Both the position numbers and the translations under genes were made by a program. Shown in pieces: positions 34,788-43,566 of a stretch of 64,000 nt of DNA (the first letter of the stretch is position 1; each line of letters starts with the position of its first letter). The stretch is from positions 186,001 to 250,000 of the forward strand of contig NZ_JAMHJQ010000001.1 of NCBI RefSeq assembly GCF_023534745.1, given 5' to 3'. The notes beneath the pieces were generated by a model that saw nothing but the letters and a program-made list of their open reading frames with translations, was not told the origin of the DNA and did not search any database. This stretch comes from Streptomyces sp. 35G-GA-8 (GTDB lineage: Bacteria; Actinomycetota; Actinomycetes; Streptomycetales; Streptomycetaceae).

Positions 34788-36263
34788 ATGTCGCGGAACC
34801 CGGTCGTGATCGGCGTGGACAGCTCCACCCAGTCCACCAAAGCGGCCTTCACGGACGCCACCACAGGCCGGCTGCTCGCCGTGGGCCGCGCGCCACACCG
34901 GGTGACCGGTGAGGGCGGCGCCCGGGAGACGGATCCGGAGGTGTGGTGGAACGCGCTGCGCGAGGCGGTCGCCGCCGGTCTCAAGGAATCCGGGGTGGAC
35001 GCCTCGGCCGTGACCGGCATCGCCGTCGCCGGGCAGCAGCACGGCCTGGTGGTGCTCGACCGCACCGGCCGGCCGCTGCGCCCCGCGCTGCTCTGGAACG
35101 ACACCCGCTCGGCCCCGCAGGCCGCCGCGCTCACCGAGGCCCTGGGCGGCCCGGACGCCTGGACGGCGCGCACGGGCTCCGTGCCGGTGGCCTCGATGAC
35201 GGCGTCGAAGTGGCAGTGGCTGCGAGAGAACGACCCCGCCATCGCGGAGGCCACGGCGGCCATCCGGCTCCCCCACGACTTTCTCACCGAGCGGCTCTCG
35301 GGCACCGCGGCCACCGACGCCGGTGACGCCTCGGGCACCTGCTGGTACTCCACGGCCACCGGAGAGTACGACCCCGAACTTCTCGCGCTCCTGGGTCTCG
35401 ACGCCGATCTGCTGCCCGCCGTCGCCGCGACCGGCGCGGCGCGCGTCGGCTCGCTCACGGCGGGCTCGGCGGCGGAACTGGGCCTGCCGGCGGGCATCGC
35501 CGTCGCCGCGGGCACCGGCGACAACATGAGCGCGGCCGTCGGTCTCGGCTTCGGCGGCGCCGGACTGCTGGACCATCCGGTCCTGAGTCTCGGCACCTCG
35601 GGTACGGTCTTCGCCGCCACCCGCACCCGCCCCGGCTCCCCGGCGCTCGCCGGGTTCGCCGCGGCGGACGGTACGTATCTGCCGCTGGCCTGCACGCTCA
35701 ACTGCACACTCGCCGTCGACAAGGTGGCCTCGCTGCTCCGGCTCGACCGGGAGGACGCCGTACCCGGCGGCGAGGCCGTCCTGCTCCCCTATCTGGACGG
35801 CGAGCGCACCCCCGATCTCCCCGCCGCCTCGGGTCTGCTGACCGGGCTGCGCCATGACACCAGCCCCCAGCAACTGCTGGGCGCCGCCTACGAGGGCGCG
35901 GCCGTCACCGTACTGCGCGCGCTGGACGAGGTGCTGCGCGCCTGCGGCCTCGACCCCGCGTCCCCGGAGGCGGCGGGCCGGCCGCTGCGCCTGGTCGGCG
36001 GCGGTGCGCAGGGCCGGATGTGGGTGGATACGGTCCGCAGGCTCTCCGGCCGCCGGGTGATCGTCCCGACCAGCGGTGAGCTGGTCGCGCTGGGCGCCGC
36101 CGCGCTGGCCGCCGGCGCGGCGACGGGCGAGGACCCGGTGGCGATCGCCACCTCCTGGCGGACCGGCGAAGGAGCTGAACTTCCCCCGGTGGAGCGGGAC
36201 ATGGAGACCTGGGAGCGCGTGGGATCGGTACTGGACCGGGCGGCGCCGAGCCTGCTGAGCTGA
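34788..36263 (+). CDS. xylB: Xylulokinase
   Basis: This 491-residue FGGY kinase starts at ATG 34788. Motifs: GVDSSTQSTKAAFTD (ATP phosphate loop), VAGQQHGLVVLD, ALLWNDTRS, GTGDNMSAAVGLG, LSLGTSGTVFA and RLVGGGAQGRMWVD. It phosphorylates D-xylulose to xylulose-5-phosphate for the pentose phosphate pathway. It is divergent from xylA and presumably under the same ROK repressor. It makes a functional set with the isomerase and perhaps with the ChvE/GguAB transporter 6 kb upstream. Confidence 0.96.
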   Translation: MSRNPVVIGVDSSTQSTKAAFTDATTGRLLAVGRAPHRVTGEGGARETDPEVWWNALREAVAAGLKESGVDASAVTGIAVAGQQHGLVVLDRTGRPLRPALLWNDTRSAPQAAALTEALGGPDAWTARTGSVPVASMTASKWQWLRENDPAIAEATAAIRLPHDFLTERLSGTAATDAGDASGTCWYSTATGEYDPELLALLGLDADLLPAVAATGAARVGSLTAGSAAELGLPAGIAVAAGTGDNMSAAVGLGFGGAGLLDHPVLSLGTSGTVFAATRTRPGSPALAGFAAADGTYLPLACTLNCTLAVDKVASLLRLDREDAVPGGEAVLLPYLDGERTPDLPAASGLLTGLRHDTSPQQLLGAAYEGAAVTVLRALDEVLRACGLDPASPEAAGRPLRLVGGGAQGRMWVDTVRRLSGRRVIVPTSGELVALGAAALAAGAATGEDPVAIATSWRTGEGAELPPVERDMETWERVGSVLDRAAPSLLS

Positions 36264-36316
36264 GCCACGGCGCACACGATCAGGGGGTGGAGATCGACGC
36301 GCCCGCCCCATCCTGG

Positions 36317-36364
36317 TGTCAACCACGGGTTGACACGCATCCGACTGTCAACCTAGGGTTGCCT
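36317..36364 (+). promoter_or_regulatory. Leaderless promoter covered by two palindromic operators
   Basis: A 19-bp palindrome, TGTCAACCACGGGTTGACA (36317-36335), and a related near-palindrome, TGTCAACCTAGGGTTGCCT (36346-36364), have centres 29 bp apart. The right half of the first contains a consensus -35 TTGACA (36330-36335). The second contains TAGGGT (36354-36359) as -10, with an 18-bp spacer. Initiation seven bases later would fall on the A of the ATG at 36366, and there is no ribosome site. The gene is thus probably leaderless and tightly repressed. Confidence 0.8.
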
Positions 36365-36365
36365 C

Positions 36366-37097
36366 ATGGCGAAACCCACACAGGTAGACAATCCCGTCCG
36401 TCTCGACGACCTCATCCAGGCGATCAAGAAGGTGCACGGAGACGCCCTCGACCAGCTCCAGAGCGCCGTCGTCGCCGCTGACCATCTCGGCGAAGTGGCC
36501 GATCACCTCATCGGCCACTTCGTCGACCAGGCCCGGCGCTCCGGCGCCTCCTGGACCGAGATCGGCAAGTCCATGGGCGTCACGCGGCAGGCCGCCCAGA
36601 AGCGGTTCGTGACGAAGGACGAGCCGGTGTCCGACGCGAACCAGAACTTCGGCAGGTTCACCCCGCGGGCCAGGAGCGTCGTCGTCGCGTCCCAGAACAA
36701 GGCCCGCGAAGGCGGACACCAGCAGATCGGCACGGAGCATCTCGTGCTCGGCCTGCTCGACGACCCGGAGGGGCTGGCCGCACAGGTACTCATCGCCCAG
36801 GGCGTGCAGCTGGAGACGGTCGCGGCCGCCGCGGCCGAGGCGCTGCCGGAGCCCTCCGGTGAAACCGTGCCCGACCTCGTGCCCTTCGACGCGCGGGCCA
36901 AGAAGGTCCTCGAACTCACCTTCCGCGAGGCACTGCGGCTGGGTCACAACTACATCGGTACGGAGCACCTGTTGCTGGCGCTGCTGGAGCAGGAGGACGG
37001 CGTGGGCGTGCTCAGCGGTCTCGGCCTGAGCAGGGCGGGCACCGAGGAGCACGTGTCGGCCGCCCTGAGCACGATCGGGGAGAAGTTCCAGGCGTAG
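36366..37097 (+). CDS. ClpC2-like protein: HTH plus two Clp N-terminal repeats
   Basis: This 243-residue protein has no ATPase domain. An N-terminal helix-turn-helix (GASWTEIGKSMGVTRQAAQKRF, about residues 59-80) precedes two Clp_N repeats: RARSVVVASQNKAREGGHQQIGTEHLVLGLL and RAKKVLELTFREALRLGHNYIGTEHLLLALL. Clp_N domains bind ClpC substrates, adaptors and ClpC-targeting cyclic peptides. In mycobacteria, stand-alone ClpC2 binds such antibiotics and controls its own promoter. The same architecture and the palindromes over the promoter here make autoregulation likely. Confidence 0.9.
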   Translation: MAKPTQVDNPVRLDDLIQAIKKVHGDALDQLQSAVVAADHLGEVADHLIGHFVDQARRSGASWTEIGKSMGVTRQAAQKRFVTKDEPVSDANQNFGRFTPRARSVVVASQNKAREGGHQQIGTEHLVLGLLDDPEGLAAQVLIAQGVQLETVAAAAAEALPEPSGETVPDLVPFDARAKKVLELTFREALRLGHNYIGTEHLLLALLEQEDGVGVLSGLGLSRAGTEEHVSAALSTIGEKFQA

Positions 37098-37200
37098 GAG
37101 TGACGCACCGGCCCGCCCGCGCCCAGGTCGTGTCCGGCGGGCGGGCCCTCACAGCGGCTGCCACGGAGCCCCTGGCGAGTACGGCCTTCGCCGGTCGCCG

Positions 37201-38124
37201 TCAGTCCGTCGGCAGGCCGCCCGCCGCCCGCGCCAGCGCGTCGAGGACCGGACGGATCAGCGGGTGCGCCTCCGCGCCCCTGCGTACGGCGGCGAAGACC
37301 CTGCGGGTCGCGGCCGGGCCCGCCACCGGGCGTACGACCGTACCCTTCAGCTCCATGCCGCGCAGCGCGGAGCGCGGGACCAGCGCCACCCCCGCGCCCG
37401 CGCCCGCGAGGGCGACGACCGCGCGGAAGTCGTCGGAGGAGTGCGCCAGTCGCGGCTGGAAGCCCGCCAGTTCGCAGGCGAGCTGGATCACGTCATGGCA
37501 GGGGTTGCCGGGGTACGGGCCGATCCAGTCGCTGTCGGCCAGCTCGGCCAGCTCGACCACGGCGCCGAGGCCGAGCGGATGCGCGGCGGGCAGGACCGCG
37601 TCGAACGGCTCCGCGTACAGCGGCACCCGCCACAGCCGCAGATCGTCCTCGCGCGGGGCGCCACGGTACTCGACCGCGACCGCGAGATCCGCCTCGCCGT
37701 CGAGCACCATCGGCAGGCTCTCATCACCCTCGGCGTCCCGTACGCGCACCCGGATGTCGGGGTGGGGTCCGCCGAGCAGTTGGAGGGCCGGGGCGAGTAC
37801 TTCCGCGATGCCCGTGGCGAAGGCGGCGACCGTGACCTCGCCCGCCGCCCCGCCCGCGTACGCCGCGAGCTCCGCCTCGGCGCGCTCCAGCTGCGCGAGG
37901 ACGGCGTGCGCGTGGGTGAGCAGGATCTCCCCGGCGGCGGTCAGCCGCACGCCCCGGCCGCTGCGGGTCAGCAGCGCGTGCCCGGTCTCGTGCTCCAGCG
38001 CGGCGAGCTGCTGGGAGACGGCCGAGGGGGTGAGATAGAGCGCGGCGGCCGCGGCGGTCACCGTACGGTGGTCCGCCACGGCCCGCAGGACGCGCAGCCG
38101 CCGGGGGTCGATCACCCAGCCCAT
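37201..38124 (-). CDS. LysR family transcriptional regulator
   Basis: This 307-residue regulator has an N-terminal winged HTH, LRVLRAVADHRTVTAAAAALYLTPSAVSQQLAALE (about residues 10-44), and a periplasmic-binding-like effector domain with GEVTVAAFATGIAEVLAPAL. It lies downstream of kbl and tdh on the same strand, with a 62-bp gap. It is therefore either part of the threonine degradation operon or a local regulator of it. The effector is unknown. Confidence 0.9.
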   Translation of the reverse strand: MGWVIDPRRLRVLRAVADHRTVTAAAAALYLTPSAVSQQLAALEHETGHALLTRSGRGVRLTAAGEILLTHAHAVLAQLERAEAELAAYAGGAAGEVTVAAFATGIAEVLAPALQLLGGPHPDIRVRVRDAEGDESLPMVLDGEADLAVAVEYRGAPREDDLRLWRVPLYAEPFDAVLPAAHPLGLGAVVELAELADSDWIGPYPGNPCHDVIQLACELAGFQPRLAHSSDDFRAVVALAGAGAGVALVPRSALRGMELKGTVVRPVAGPAATRRVFAAVRRGAEAHPLIRPVLDALARAAGGLPTD

Positions 38125-38186
38125 TTTGCCAGGTCTGGCCGGAACTCCACCCCCACCGGTACCTCCCGCCCCACTGTCGTCGGCGC

Positions 38187-39386
38187 TCAGCCCTCCCGCT
38201 TCATCGCCTCGCGCGCGTCGACGAACGCCGCGACCGCCCGCTCCACGTCCGCCGTGGAGTGCGCGGCGGACAGCTGCACCCTGATCCGCGCCCGGCCCAT
38301 GGGGACGACGGGGTACGAGAAGCCGATCACGTACACCCCGCGCTCCAGCAGCAGTTCGGCCATCCGGCCCGCCTCCGCGGCGTCGCCGATCATGACGGGA
38401 GCGATGGCGTGGTCGCCGGGCAGGATCTCGAAGCCCGCCGCCGTCATCTCCGTACGGAAGAGCGCGGTGTTGGCGTTCAGCCGGTCCCGCAGTTCGTCCG
38501 CGCTCTCCAGCAGATCGAGGACCTTGATCGACGCGGCGGCGATGACCGGGGCGAGCGAGTTGGAGAAGAGATACGGACGGGAGCGCTGGCGCAGCAGGGC
38601 GACGATCTCGGCGCGGGCCGCGACATAGCCGCCGGAGGCGCCGCCGAGCGCCTTGCCGAGCGTGCCGGTGATGATGTCGACCCGGTCCATGACGCCGTGC
38701 AGTTCGGGGGTGCCCCGGCCGCCGGGGCCCACGAAGCCGACGGCGTGCGAGTCGTCGACCATGACCATCGCGTCGTACCGGTCGGCGAGATCACAGATCT
38801 CGGCCAGCGGGGCGACATACCCGTCCATCGAGAACACGCCGTCCGTGACGATCAGCCGGCGACGCGCGTCCTGGGACTCCTTGAGCCTGGTCTCCAGTTC
38901 GGCGAGGTCGCGGTTGGCGTACCGGAGGCGACGGGCCTTGGAGAGCCGGATGCCGTCGATGATGCTGGCGTGGTTGAGGGCGTCGGAGATGACGGCGTCC
39001 TCCGGGCCGAGGAGCGTCTCGAAGACCCCGCCGTTGGCGTCGAAGCAGGAGGAGTAGAGGATCGTGTCCTCCTGGCCGAGGAACGCGGACAGCCGCCCCT
39101 CCAGCTCCTTGTGGATCTCCTGGGTGCCGCAGATGAAGCGCACGGACGCCATGCCGTAGCCCCAGCGGTCGAGCGCGTCCTTGGCGGCGGCGACGACCTC
39201 GGGGTGGTCGGCGAGCCCGAGGTAGTTGTTGGCGCAGAAGTTGAGGACGTCCCCGGGGGCGCCACCCGCGGTGACGGCGACGGAGGCGCTCTGCGGGGTC
39301 GAGATCACCCGCTCGGGCTTGAATAGACCCGCGTCGCGGATCTCGTCGAGAGTGGCGGACAGGTCGTCCCGGACGGACGCGTACAT
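38187..39386 (-). CDS. kbl: Glycine C-acetyltransferase (2-amino-3-ketobutyrate CoA ligase)
   Basis: This 399-residue PLP enzyme of the alpha-oxoamine synthase family has [16 protein letters not shown] near the N-terminus, [21 protein letters not shown] (the PLP-contacting Asp-x-His) and the Schiff-base lysine in [13 protein letters not shown]. It cleaves 2-amino-3-oxobutyrate with CoA to glycine and acetyl-CoA, the second step of threonine breakdown after Tdh. It sits 83 bp downstream of tdh in the same orientation. AAGGAG lies before its ATG. Confidence 0.96.
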   Translation of the reverse strand: MYASVRDDLSATLDEIRDAGLFKPERVISTPQSASVAVTAGGAPGDVLNFCANNYLGLADHPEVVAAAKDALDRWGYGMASVRFICGTQEIHKELEGRLSAFLGQEDTILYSSCFDANGGVFETLLGPEDAVISDALNHASIIDGIRLSKARRLRYANRDLAELETRLKESQDARRRLIVTDGVFSMDGYVAPLAEICDLADRYDAMVMVDDSHAVGFVGPGGRGTPELHGVMDRVDIITGTLGKALGGASGGYVAARAEIVALLRQRSRPYLFSNSLAPVIAAASIKVLDLLESADELRDRLNANTALFRTEMTAAGFEILPGDHAIAPVMIGDAAEAGRMAELLLERGVYVIGFSYPVVPMGRARIRVQLSAAHSTADVERAVAAFVDAREAMKREG

Positions 39387-39469
39387 GAAGGGCTCCTTCT
39401 TGTGGGGCTGGGTGCGCCGCGGGCTGCTGGGCCCGGTGCGCCACGGGGGCCGGTCAGGCGGTCGGACGG

Positions 39470-40504
39470 TCAGACGCTCCAGTCGAGAATGATCTTGCCG
39501 CTGCGCGCCGAGGACGCTTCGTCGAACGCGGCGTCGAAGTCCTCGTACCCGTAGCTGCCGGTGATGACGGGCGTGAGGTCGAGCCCGCCTTCGAGCAGGA
39601 CGGTCATCGCGTACCAGGTCTCGAACATCTCGCGTCCGTAGATGCCCTTGACCGTGATCATCGAGGTGACGATCTTCGACCAGTCGACGGCGAACTCCTC
39701 GGCGGGCAGCCCGAGCATGGCGATCCGGCCGCCGTGCGTCATGTTGTCCACCATGTCGCGCATGGCCTCGGGGCGGCCCGACATCTCCAGACCGATGTCG
39801 AAGCCCTCCTTGAGGCCGAGCTGCCGCTGTGCGTCGGCGATACCGATGTCGGCGGGAGAGACATCGAGGGCGAGGGTCGCGCCGACCTTGCGGGCGAGTT
39901 CGAGGCGGTGCGGGCTGACGTCGGTGATCACGACATTGCGCGCACCGGCGTGCCGGGCGACGGCCGCGGCCATGATGCCGATGGGGCCCGCGCCGGTGAT
40001 CAGCACATCCTCGCCGACGAGGGGGAAGGAGAGCGCGGTGTGCACGGCGTTGCCGAACGGGTCGAAGATCGCGGCGACATCGAGATCCACCTCGGCGCGG
40101 TGCACCCAGACGTTCGCGGCGGGCAGGGCGACGTACTGAGCGAACGCTCCGTCGCGGCCGACACCGAGCCCGACGGTGCTGCGGCAGAGGTGCCTGCGGC
40201 CGGCGAGGCAGTTACGGCACTTGCCGCAGACGAGATGGCCCTCACCGCTGACCAGATCGCCGACGGCCACGTCCTGTACGGCGGCGCCGACGGCGGCCAC
40301 CTCGCCGACGAACTCGTGGCCGAGGACGCGGGGTGTGGTGACGGCCTGCTGGGCCCAGCCGTCCCAGGACCGGATGTGCAGGTCGGTGCCGCAGATGCCG
40401 GTACGGAGCACCTTGATCAGTACGTCACCGTCCCCGTACGCCGGCTCGGGCACATCCATGAGCCACAGCCCCGGCTCGGCCTTCTGTTTGACAAGTGCCT
40501 TCAT
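39470..40504 (-). CDS. tdh: L-threonine 3-dehydrogenase
   Basis: This 344-residue zinc MDR enzyme carries [13 protein letters not shown], the zinc-binding histidine in LGHEFVGEV, the structural zinc motif [15 protein letters not shown], and the NAD motif [14 protein letters not shown]. This arrangement matches bacterial Tdh. It oxidises L-threonine to 2-amino-3-oxobutyrate, the substrate of the downstream Kbl. The 192-bp region upstream contains GGGCAC-CAAT-GTGCCC (40573-40588) and GTGATCAC, small symmetric sites with no clear regulator. Confidence 0.96.
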   Translation of the reverse strand: MKALVKQKAEPGLWLMDVPEPAYGDGDVLIKVLRTGICGTDLHIRSWDGWAQQAVTTPRVLGHEFVGEVAAVGAAVQDVAVGDLVSGEGHLVCGKCRNCLAGRRHLCRSTVGLGVGRDGAFAQYVALPAANVWVHRAEVDLDVAAIFDPFGNAVHTALSFPLVGEDVLITGAGPIGIMAAAVARHAGARNVVITDVSPHRLELARKVGATLALDVSPADIGIADAQRQLGLKEGFDIGLEMSGRPEAMRDMVDNMTHGGRIAMLGLPAEEFAVDWSKIVTSMITVKGIYGREMFETWYAMTVLLEGGLDLTPVITGSYGYEDFDAAFDEASSARSGKIILDWSV

Positions 40505-40696
40505 GGGCGCGGCTCCCGGAGGGTGGTGGTGCGTCGTGCATGGCGCTGAGCGGTGATCACTGTTCGGTGGTCGGGCACCAATGTGCCCAGCGGTGGCCGT
40601 TCAGTCCATCGAGGATTTCTTAAGCGGCCCAACAGCGCAGCTTCACGCGCCGCGGCGCGCCGGGAAGACGACCGGGTGGCGGGCGGAAGGGCAGCG

Positions 40697-41755
40697 CTAT
40701 CGGTAGGTACGGTCCCCGCGTCGGCGTGGGCAGCGGCGCTGCTGGAGCACCCGTCCCGATCTCAGGGGATGCGGTCGCCAGGACGTCCGCGCCGCGAGCG
40801 GGGTGCCGCCGGGGGCGGGACGGTCCGGCGGTCCGGCGGCGGGGACGGCGGACCGCTGTCCGGGCACCCGCGCCGTGGGCGCCGCCGTCGGCGCCGCCGT
40901 CATCGCCGGTGCCGGCATCGCGGGTGCGGCCACCGCCGTACGGGTCAGCAGCACCACACCCCGCGCGGCGAGCACCGCGCCGAGGAGCGCCGCCGTCACG
41001 CCCGGGACGCCGCCCTGGAGGCGTTCCCCCAGCAGGGTCAGACCGATGACCGCCGCCGCGAGCGGGTTGGCCAGGGTCAGGACGGCGAGCGGGGCTCCGA
41101 GACCGCCCCGGTAGGCCCGCTGGGACAGCAGCAGACCACCCGAGGCGAAGGCCGCGACCACCAGCGCCACCGCCGCCACCTGCCACATGGGCAGCGCGTC
41201 CGCGTCGCGCGCGGTGGCGGCGACCGTCACCGTCTGGGTGAGGGCCGAGGCGACGCCCGAGGTGATACCGGAGGCCGCCGCGTGCCGGAGAGCGGACCCC
41301 GCTCCCGGCCCGGTCAGCAGGGCGACCAGCGCCATCGCCACACCCGCGACGCCGAGCGCCTGCGGCAGGCTGAGCGTTTCGTCGGGGGAACTGCCGGCCG
41401 CCGCCAGCAGGATGGCCGCGAGGCCGACCAGGGTGAAGGCGGTGCCGCGCCACTCGCCCCGGCTGACCTGCCGCCCGGCGCGACGGGCGCCCAGCGGCAC
41501 GGCCGCGACGAGGGTGAGCGCGCCCAGCGGCTGGACGACCGTGAGCGGACCGTAGGTCAGCGCCACGACATGCAGCAGCGCGCCGGTCGCGTTCAGCCCG
41601 ACCGCCCACCACCAGGCGCCGCGGGCCAGCAGGGTGAACAGCCCGGTGCCCGGCGCCGTACGGGCCGCGAGCCGCTCCTGCGCCACCGCCGCGGTGGCAT
41701 AGGCGACGGCCGAGACCAGCGACAGGGCCACGGCCGCGGCCGTCGCCCCGTTCAT
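40697..41755 (-). CDS. EamA/DMT-type membrane transporter
   Basis: This 352-residue protein has about nine to ten hydrophobic helices, starting MNGATAAAVALSLVSAVAYATAAVAQE and including VVALTYGPLTVVQPLGALTLVAAVPLG, a pattern of the DMT/DUF-like actinobacterial transporters. The C-terminal 80 residues after LLTRTAVAAP are an Ala/Pro/Arg-rich, probably cytoplasmic tail. The ATG overlaps the stop of the PAP2 gene (ATGA), so the two are co-translated. The substrate is unknown. Confidence 0.86.
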   Translation of the reverse strand: MNGATAAAVALSLVSAVAYATAAVAQERLAARTAPGTGLFTLLARGAWWWAVGLNATGALLHVVALTYGPLTVVQPLGALTLVAAVPLGARRAGRQVSRGEWRGTAFTLVGLAAILLAAAGSSPDETLSLPQALGVAGVAMALVALLTGPGAGSALRHAAASGITSGVASALTQTVTVAATARDADALPMWQVAAVALVVAAFASGGLLLSQRAYRGGLGAPLAVLTLANPLAAAVIGLTLLGERLQGGVPGVTAALLGAVLAARGVVLLTRTAVAAPAMPAPAMTAAPTAAPTARVPGQRSAVPAAGPPDRPAPGGTPLAARTSWRPHPLRSGRVLQQRRCPRRRGDRTYR

Positions 41756-42576
41756 CGGCCGGCCCCTGAGACGACGGGAGCGACGGACGGCGCCGGCGGG
41801 GCCGCCGCGACGGCGGAGCGCGCGATCAGGGCGCCGCGCCGCGGGGACCCGGGACGCGGTGCCCGGATGACCGCCAGGACGCCGGTGAGCAGGGCGACGG
41901 CCACCAGGGCGTCGAGCCAGTAGTGGTTGGCGGTGCCTATGACCACGAGCAGGGTCAGCAGCGGATGGAGCAGCCAGAGCCACCGCCACCGCGAGCGGGT
42001 GGCGGCGATGATCCCCACGGCCACCATCAGGGCCCAGCCGACATGCAGCGACGGCATCGCCGCGAACTGGTTCGCCAGCGAGCCGGTGCCGGGGCTCTCG
42101 CCGTACACCGTCGGCCCGTACACCTGTCCGGTGTCCACCAGACCGGACGCGGCGAGCAGCCGCGGCGGCGCGAGGGGCATCAGCAGATGCAGGGCGAGCG
42201 CGGCCCCGGTCAGTACGGACAGCACGCGCCTGGCCCATACGTAGTGGCCGGGCCGGCGCCAGTAGAGCCAGCCGAGGAAGAGGAGCGTCGCCGGGAAGTG
42301 CACCGTCGCGTAGTAGGTGTTCGCCAGGTGGACCAGCGTCCCGCTGTCCAGCAGTACGCCCTGTACGGCGCCCTCGCCCGGCAGATGGAGGGCGCGTTCC
42401 CAGTCCCAGACGCGGTCGGCGTTCCGGAAGGCCTCAGCGGTCCGGCCGGTGGCGGCCTGCCTGCCGAGTTTGTAGAGGAGAAAGAGTCCGGCGACGAGCG
42501 ACAGCTCGCGTACGAGGGGCGGTCGGGCGGAAGTTTCCGGCTTCCGTGCGGCGGGCCCGGTGCGGGCTTGTATCAC
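41752..42576 (-). CDS. PAP2 family membrane phosphatase / inositol phosphorylceramide synthase-like
   Basis: This 274-residue membrane protein starts at GTG 42576 with AAGGGGG upstream. PAP2 motifs are APPRLL, MPSLHVGWALM (PSxH) and GTANHYWLDALV, and there are about six membrane segments. The arrangement YYATVHFPATLLFLGWLY and NQFAAMPSLHVGW fits the PAP2_3/inositol-phosphorylceramide-synthase-like group. It probably dephosphorylates or transfers a lipid-linked head group. It heads a two-gene operon with the DMT transporter and is divergent from a TetR gene with an operator array between them. Confidence 0.87.
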   Translation of the reverse strand: MIQARTGPAARKPETSARPPLVRELSLVAGLFLLYKLGRQAATGRTAEAFRNADRVWDWERALHLPGEGAVQGVLLDSGTLVHLANTYYATVHFPATLLFLGWLYWRRPGHYVWARRVLSVLTGAALALHLLMPLAPPRLLAASGLVDTGQVYGPTVYGESPGTGSLANQFAAMPSLHVGWALMVAVGIIAATRSRWRWLWLLHPLLTLLVVIGTANHYWLDALVAVALLTGVLAVIRAPRPGSPRRGALIARSAVAAAPPAPSVAPVVSGAGR

Positions 42577-42660
42577 CCGACCCCCTTACCTGGTACCTGG
42601 ACAACACGGCGCGCGGAACGTCGTGGCGGTGCGGCGGCGGGATCTGGACCCCGCCCTATC

Positions 42661-42724
42661 GATACGCCAGTGTACCGATACGTCTTCGTATCGGTACACT
42701 GGCGTATCGATACACCGACGTATC
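42661..42724. promoter_or_regulatory. Four abutting 16-bp TetR operator units including a 56-bp perfect palindrome
   Basis: Units of the form GATAC-N6-GTATC follow with exact 16-bp periodicity: 42661-42676 (second half GTACC), 42677-42692 (perfect), 42693-42708 (first half GGTAC) and 42709-42724 (perfect). The first units also form a perfect inverted repeat with 26-bp arms, 42657-42682 and 42687-42712, and a TCTT centre. The array lies between the divergent PAP2 (start 42576) and TetR (start 42772) genes, so both can be repressed. As RNA it would be a very stable hairpin. Confidence 0.8.
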
Positions 42725-42771
42725 ACCGCCCGAGCCCCATCGGACCCGAGCGACAGAGACGGGGAGAGACG

Positions 42772-43380
42772 ATGACGCCGCAGCGCCGCTCCAAGATCAC
42801 GCCGGAACGGGAGCTGGAACTCTACGAAGCCGCTCTGGACCTGCTGAGAGAGAGCGGCTACGAGGCACTGACCATGGAGGGCGTCGCCGCCCGTTCGCGC
42901 TGCGGCAAGTCCACGCTCTACCGCCAGTGGGGCACAAAACCGCAACTGGTCGCGGCGGCGCTCCGGGGCACCCGCTGCGTCAAGCTCGCGGATGTCGACA
43001 CGGGCAGCCTGGTCGGGGATCTGCGGGCGGCGGCCTGTGCGGCGGTGCGGGCCGCGGGCCGCGACACCGCGCTGATGCACGCGCTCAGCCACGCGGCCTT
43101 CCAGAATCCGGAGCTGCTGCGCGCCCTGCGCGAGAACCTCGTCGAACCGGAGATCGCGGCGATCAACGCCATGGTCGAGCGCGCCGTGGCACGCGGTGAG
43201 GTCGCGGCGGACAACCCCGCGACGGAGTTCGTGGCCGCCCAGCTGATGGGTGTCATGCGGGCCCGGCAGATGGTGGAGGGCAGGCATGCCGACGAGGCGT
43301 ATCTCCACCGCTTCCTGGAGGCCGCGGTCTTCCCGGCACTCGGCCTGCGGGCCATCTCGCGAGTCACCTCGCATCCCTGA
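42772..43380 (+). CDS. TetR/AcrR family transcriptional regulator
   Basis: This 202-residue repressor has GGGGAGAG eight bases before the ATG. The helix-turn-helix is LTMEGVAARSRCGKSTLYRQWGTKPQLVAAAL (about residues 35-66), and the C-terminal domain is TetR_C_16-like with HALSHAAFQNPELLRALRENL and RQMVEGRHADEAYLHRFLEAAVFPALG. The four-unit operator array directly upstream points to autoregulation and to control of the divergent PAP2/DMT operon. The ligand is unknown. Confidence 0.92.
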   Translation: MTPQRRSKITPERELELYEAALDLLRESGYEALTMEGVAARSRCGKSTLYRQWGTKPQLVAAALRGTRCVKLADVDTGSLVGDLRAAACAAVRAAGRDTALMHALSHAAFQNPELLRALRENLVEPEIAAINAMVERAVARGEVAADNPATEFVAAQLMGVMRARQMVEGRHADEAYLHRFLEAAVFPALGLRAISRVTSHP

Positions 43381-43453
43381 CCGGTGGGCCGTCGTCCGAG
43401 CGGATGACGACGACTCACCGGCGCCGCACCGTGGGGACGGGAGCGGCGCACTC

Positions 43454-43495
43454 CATGCCTGTGGGCCTCTTCTCCGGAGGGGGCCCACAGGCATG
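43454..43495 (+). terminator. Terminator hairpin after the TetR gene
   Basis: CATGCCTGTGGGCC (43454-43467) pairs perfectly with GGCCCACAGGCATG (43482-43495). The 14-nt interior, TCTTCTCCGGAGGG, can pair further around TCCGGA. It lies 74 bases after the TetR stop. Confidence 0.8.
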
Positions 43496-43512
43496 CCGGG
43501 GCCGGCACGGGC

Positions 43513-43566
43513 GTTCAGGTCGGCAGGGTGGTTCAGGTCGGCACGGGGGTTCAGGTCGGCACGGGG
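43513..43566. repeat. 18-bp tandem repeat, three copies plus partials
   Basis: GTTCAGGTCGGCACGGGG and close variants occur at 43513-43530, 43531-43548 and 43549-43566. Partial copies precede at 43501 and follow at 43585 (GTTCAGGTCG). The array is intergenic, after the TetR terminator, with no known role. Confidence 0.8.

Noticed and set aside
36264-36316. Possible upstream extension of the ClpC2-like gene.
   Set aside because: The promoter elements and palindromes lie immediately before ATG 36366, so a longer protein would require transcription from elsewhere.
40573-40588. GGGCAC-CAAT-GTGCCC hairpin upstream of tdh as a riboswitch or operator.
   Set aside because: It is only six base pairs long in GC-rich DNA, and no further structure or conserved motif was seen.
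43513-43566. The tandem repeats considered as a CRISPR array.
   Set aside because: Units are directly contiguous with no unique spacers, and no cas genes are present.
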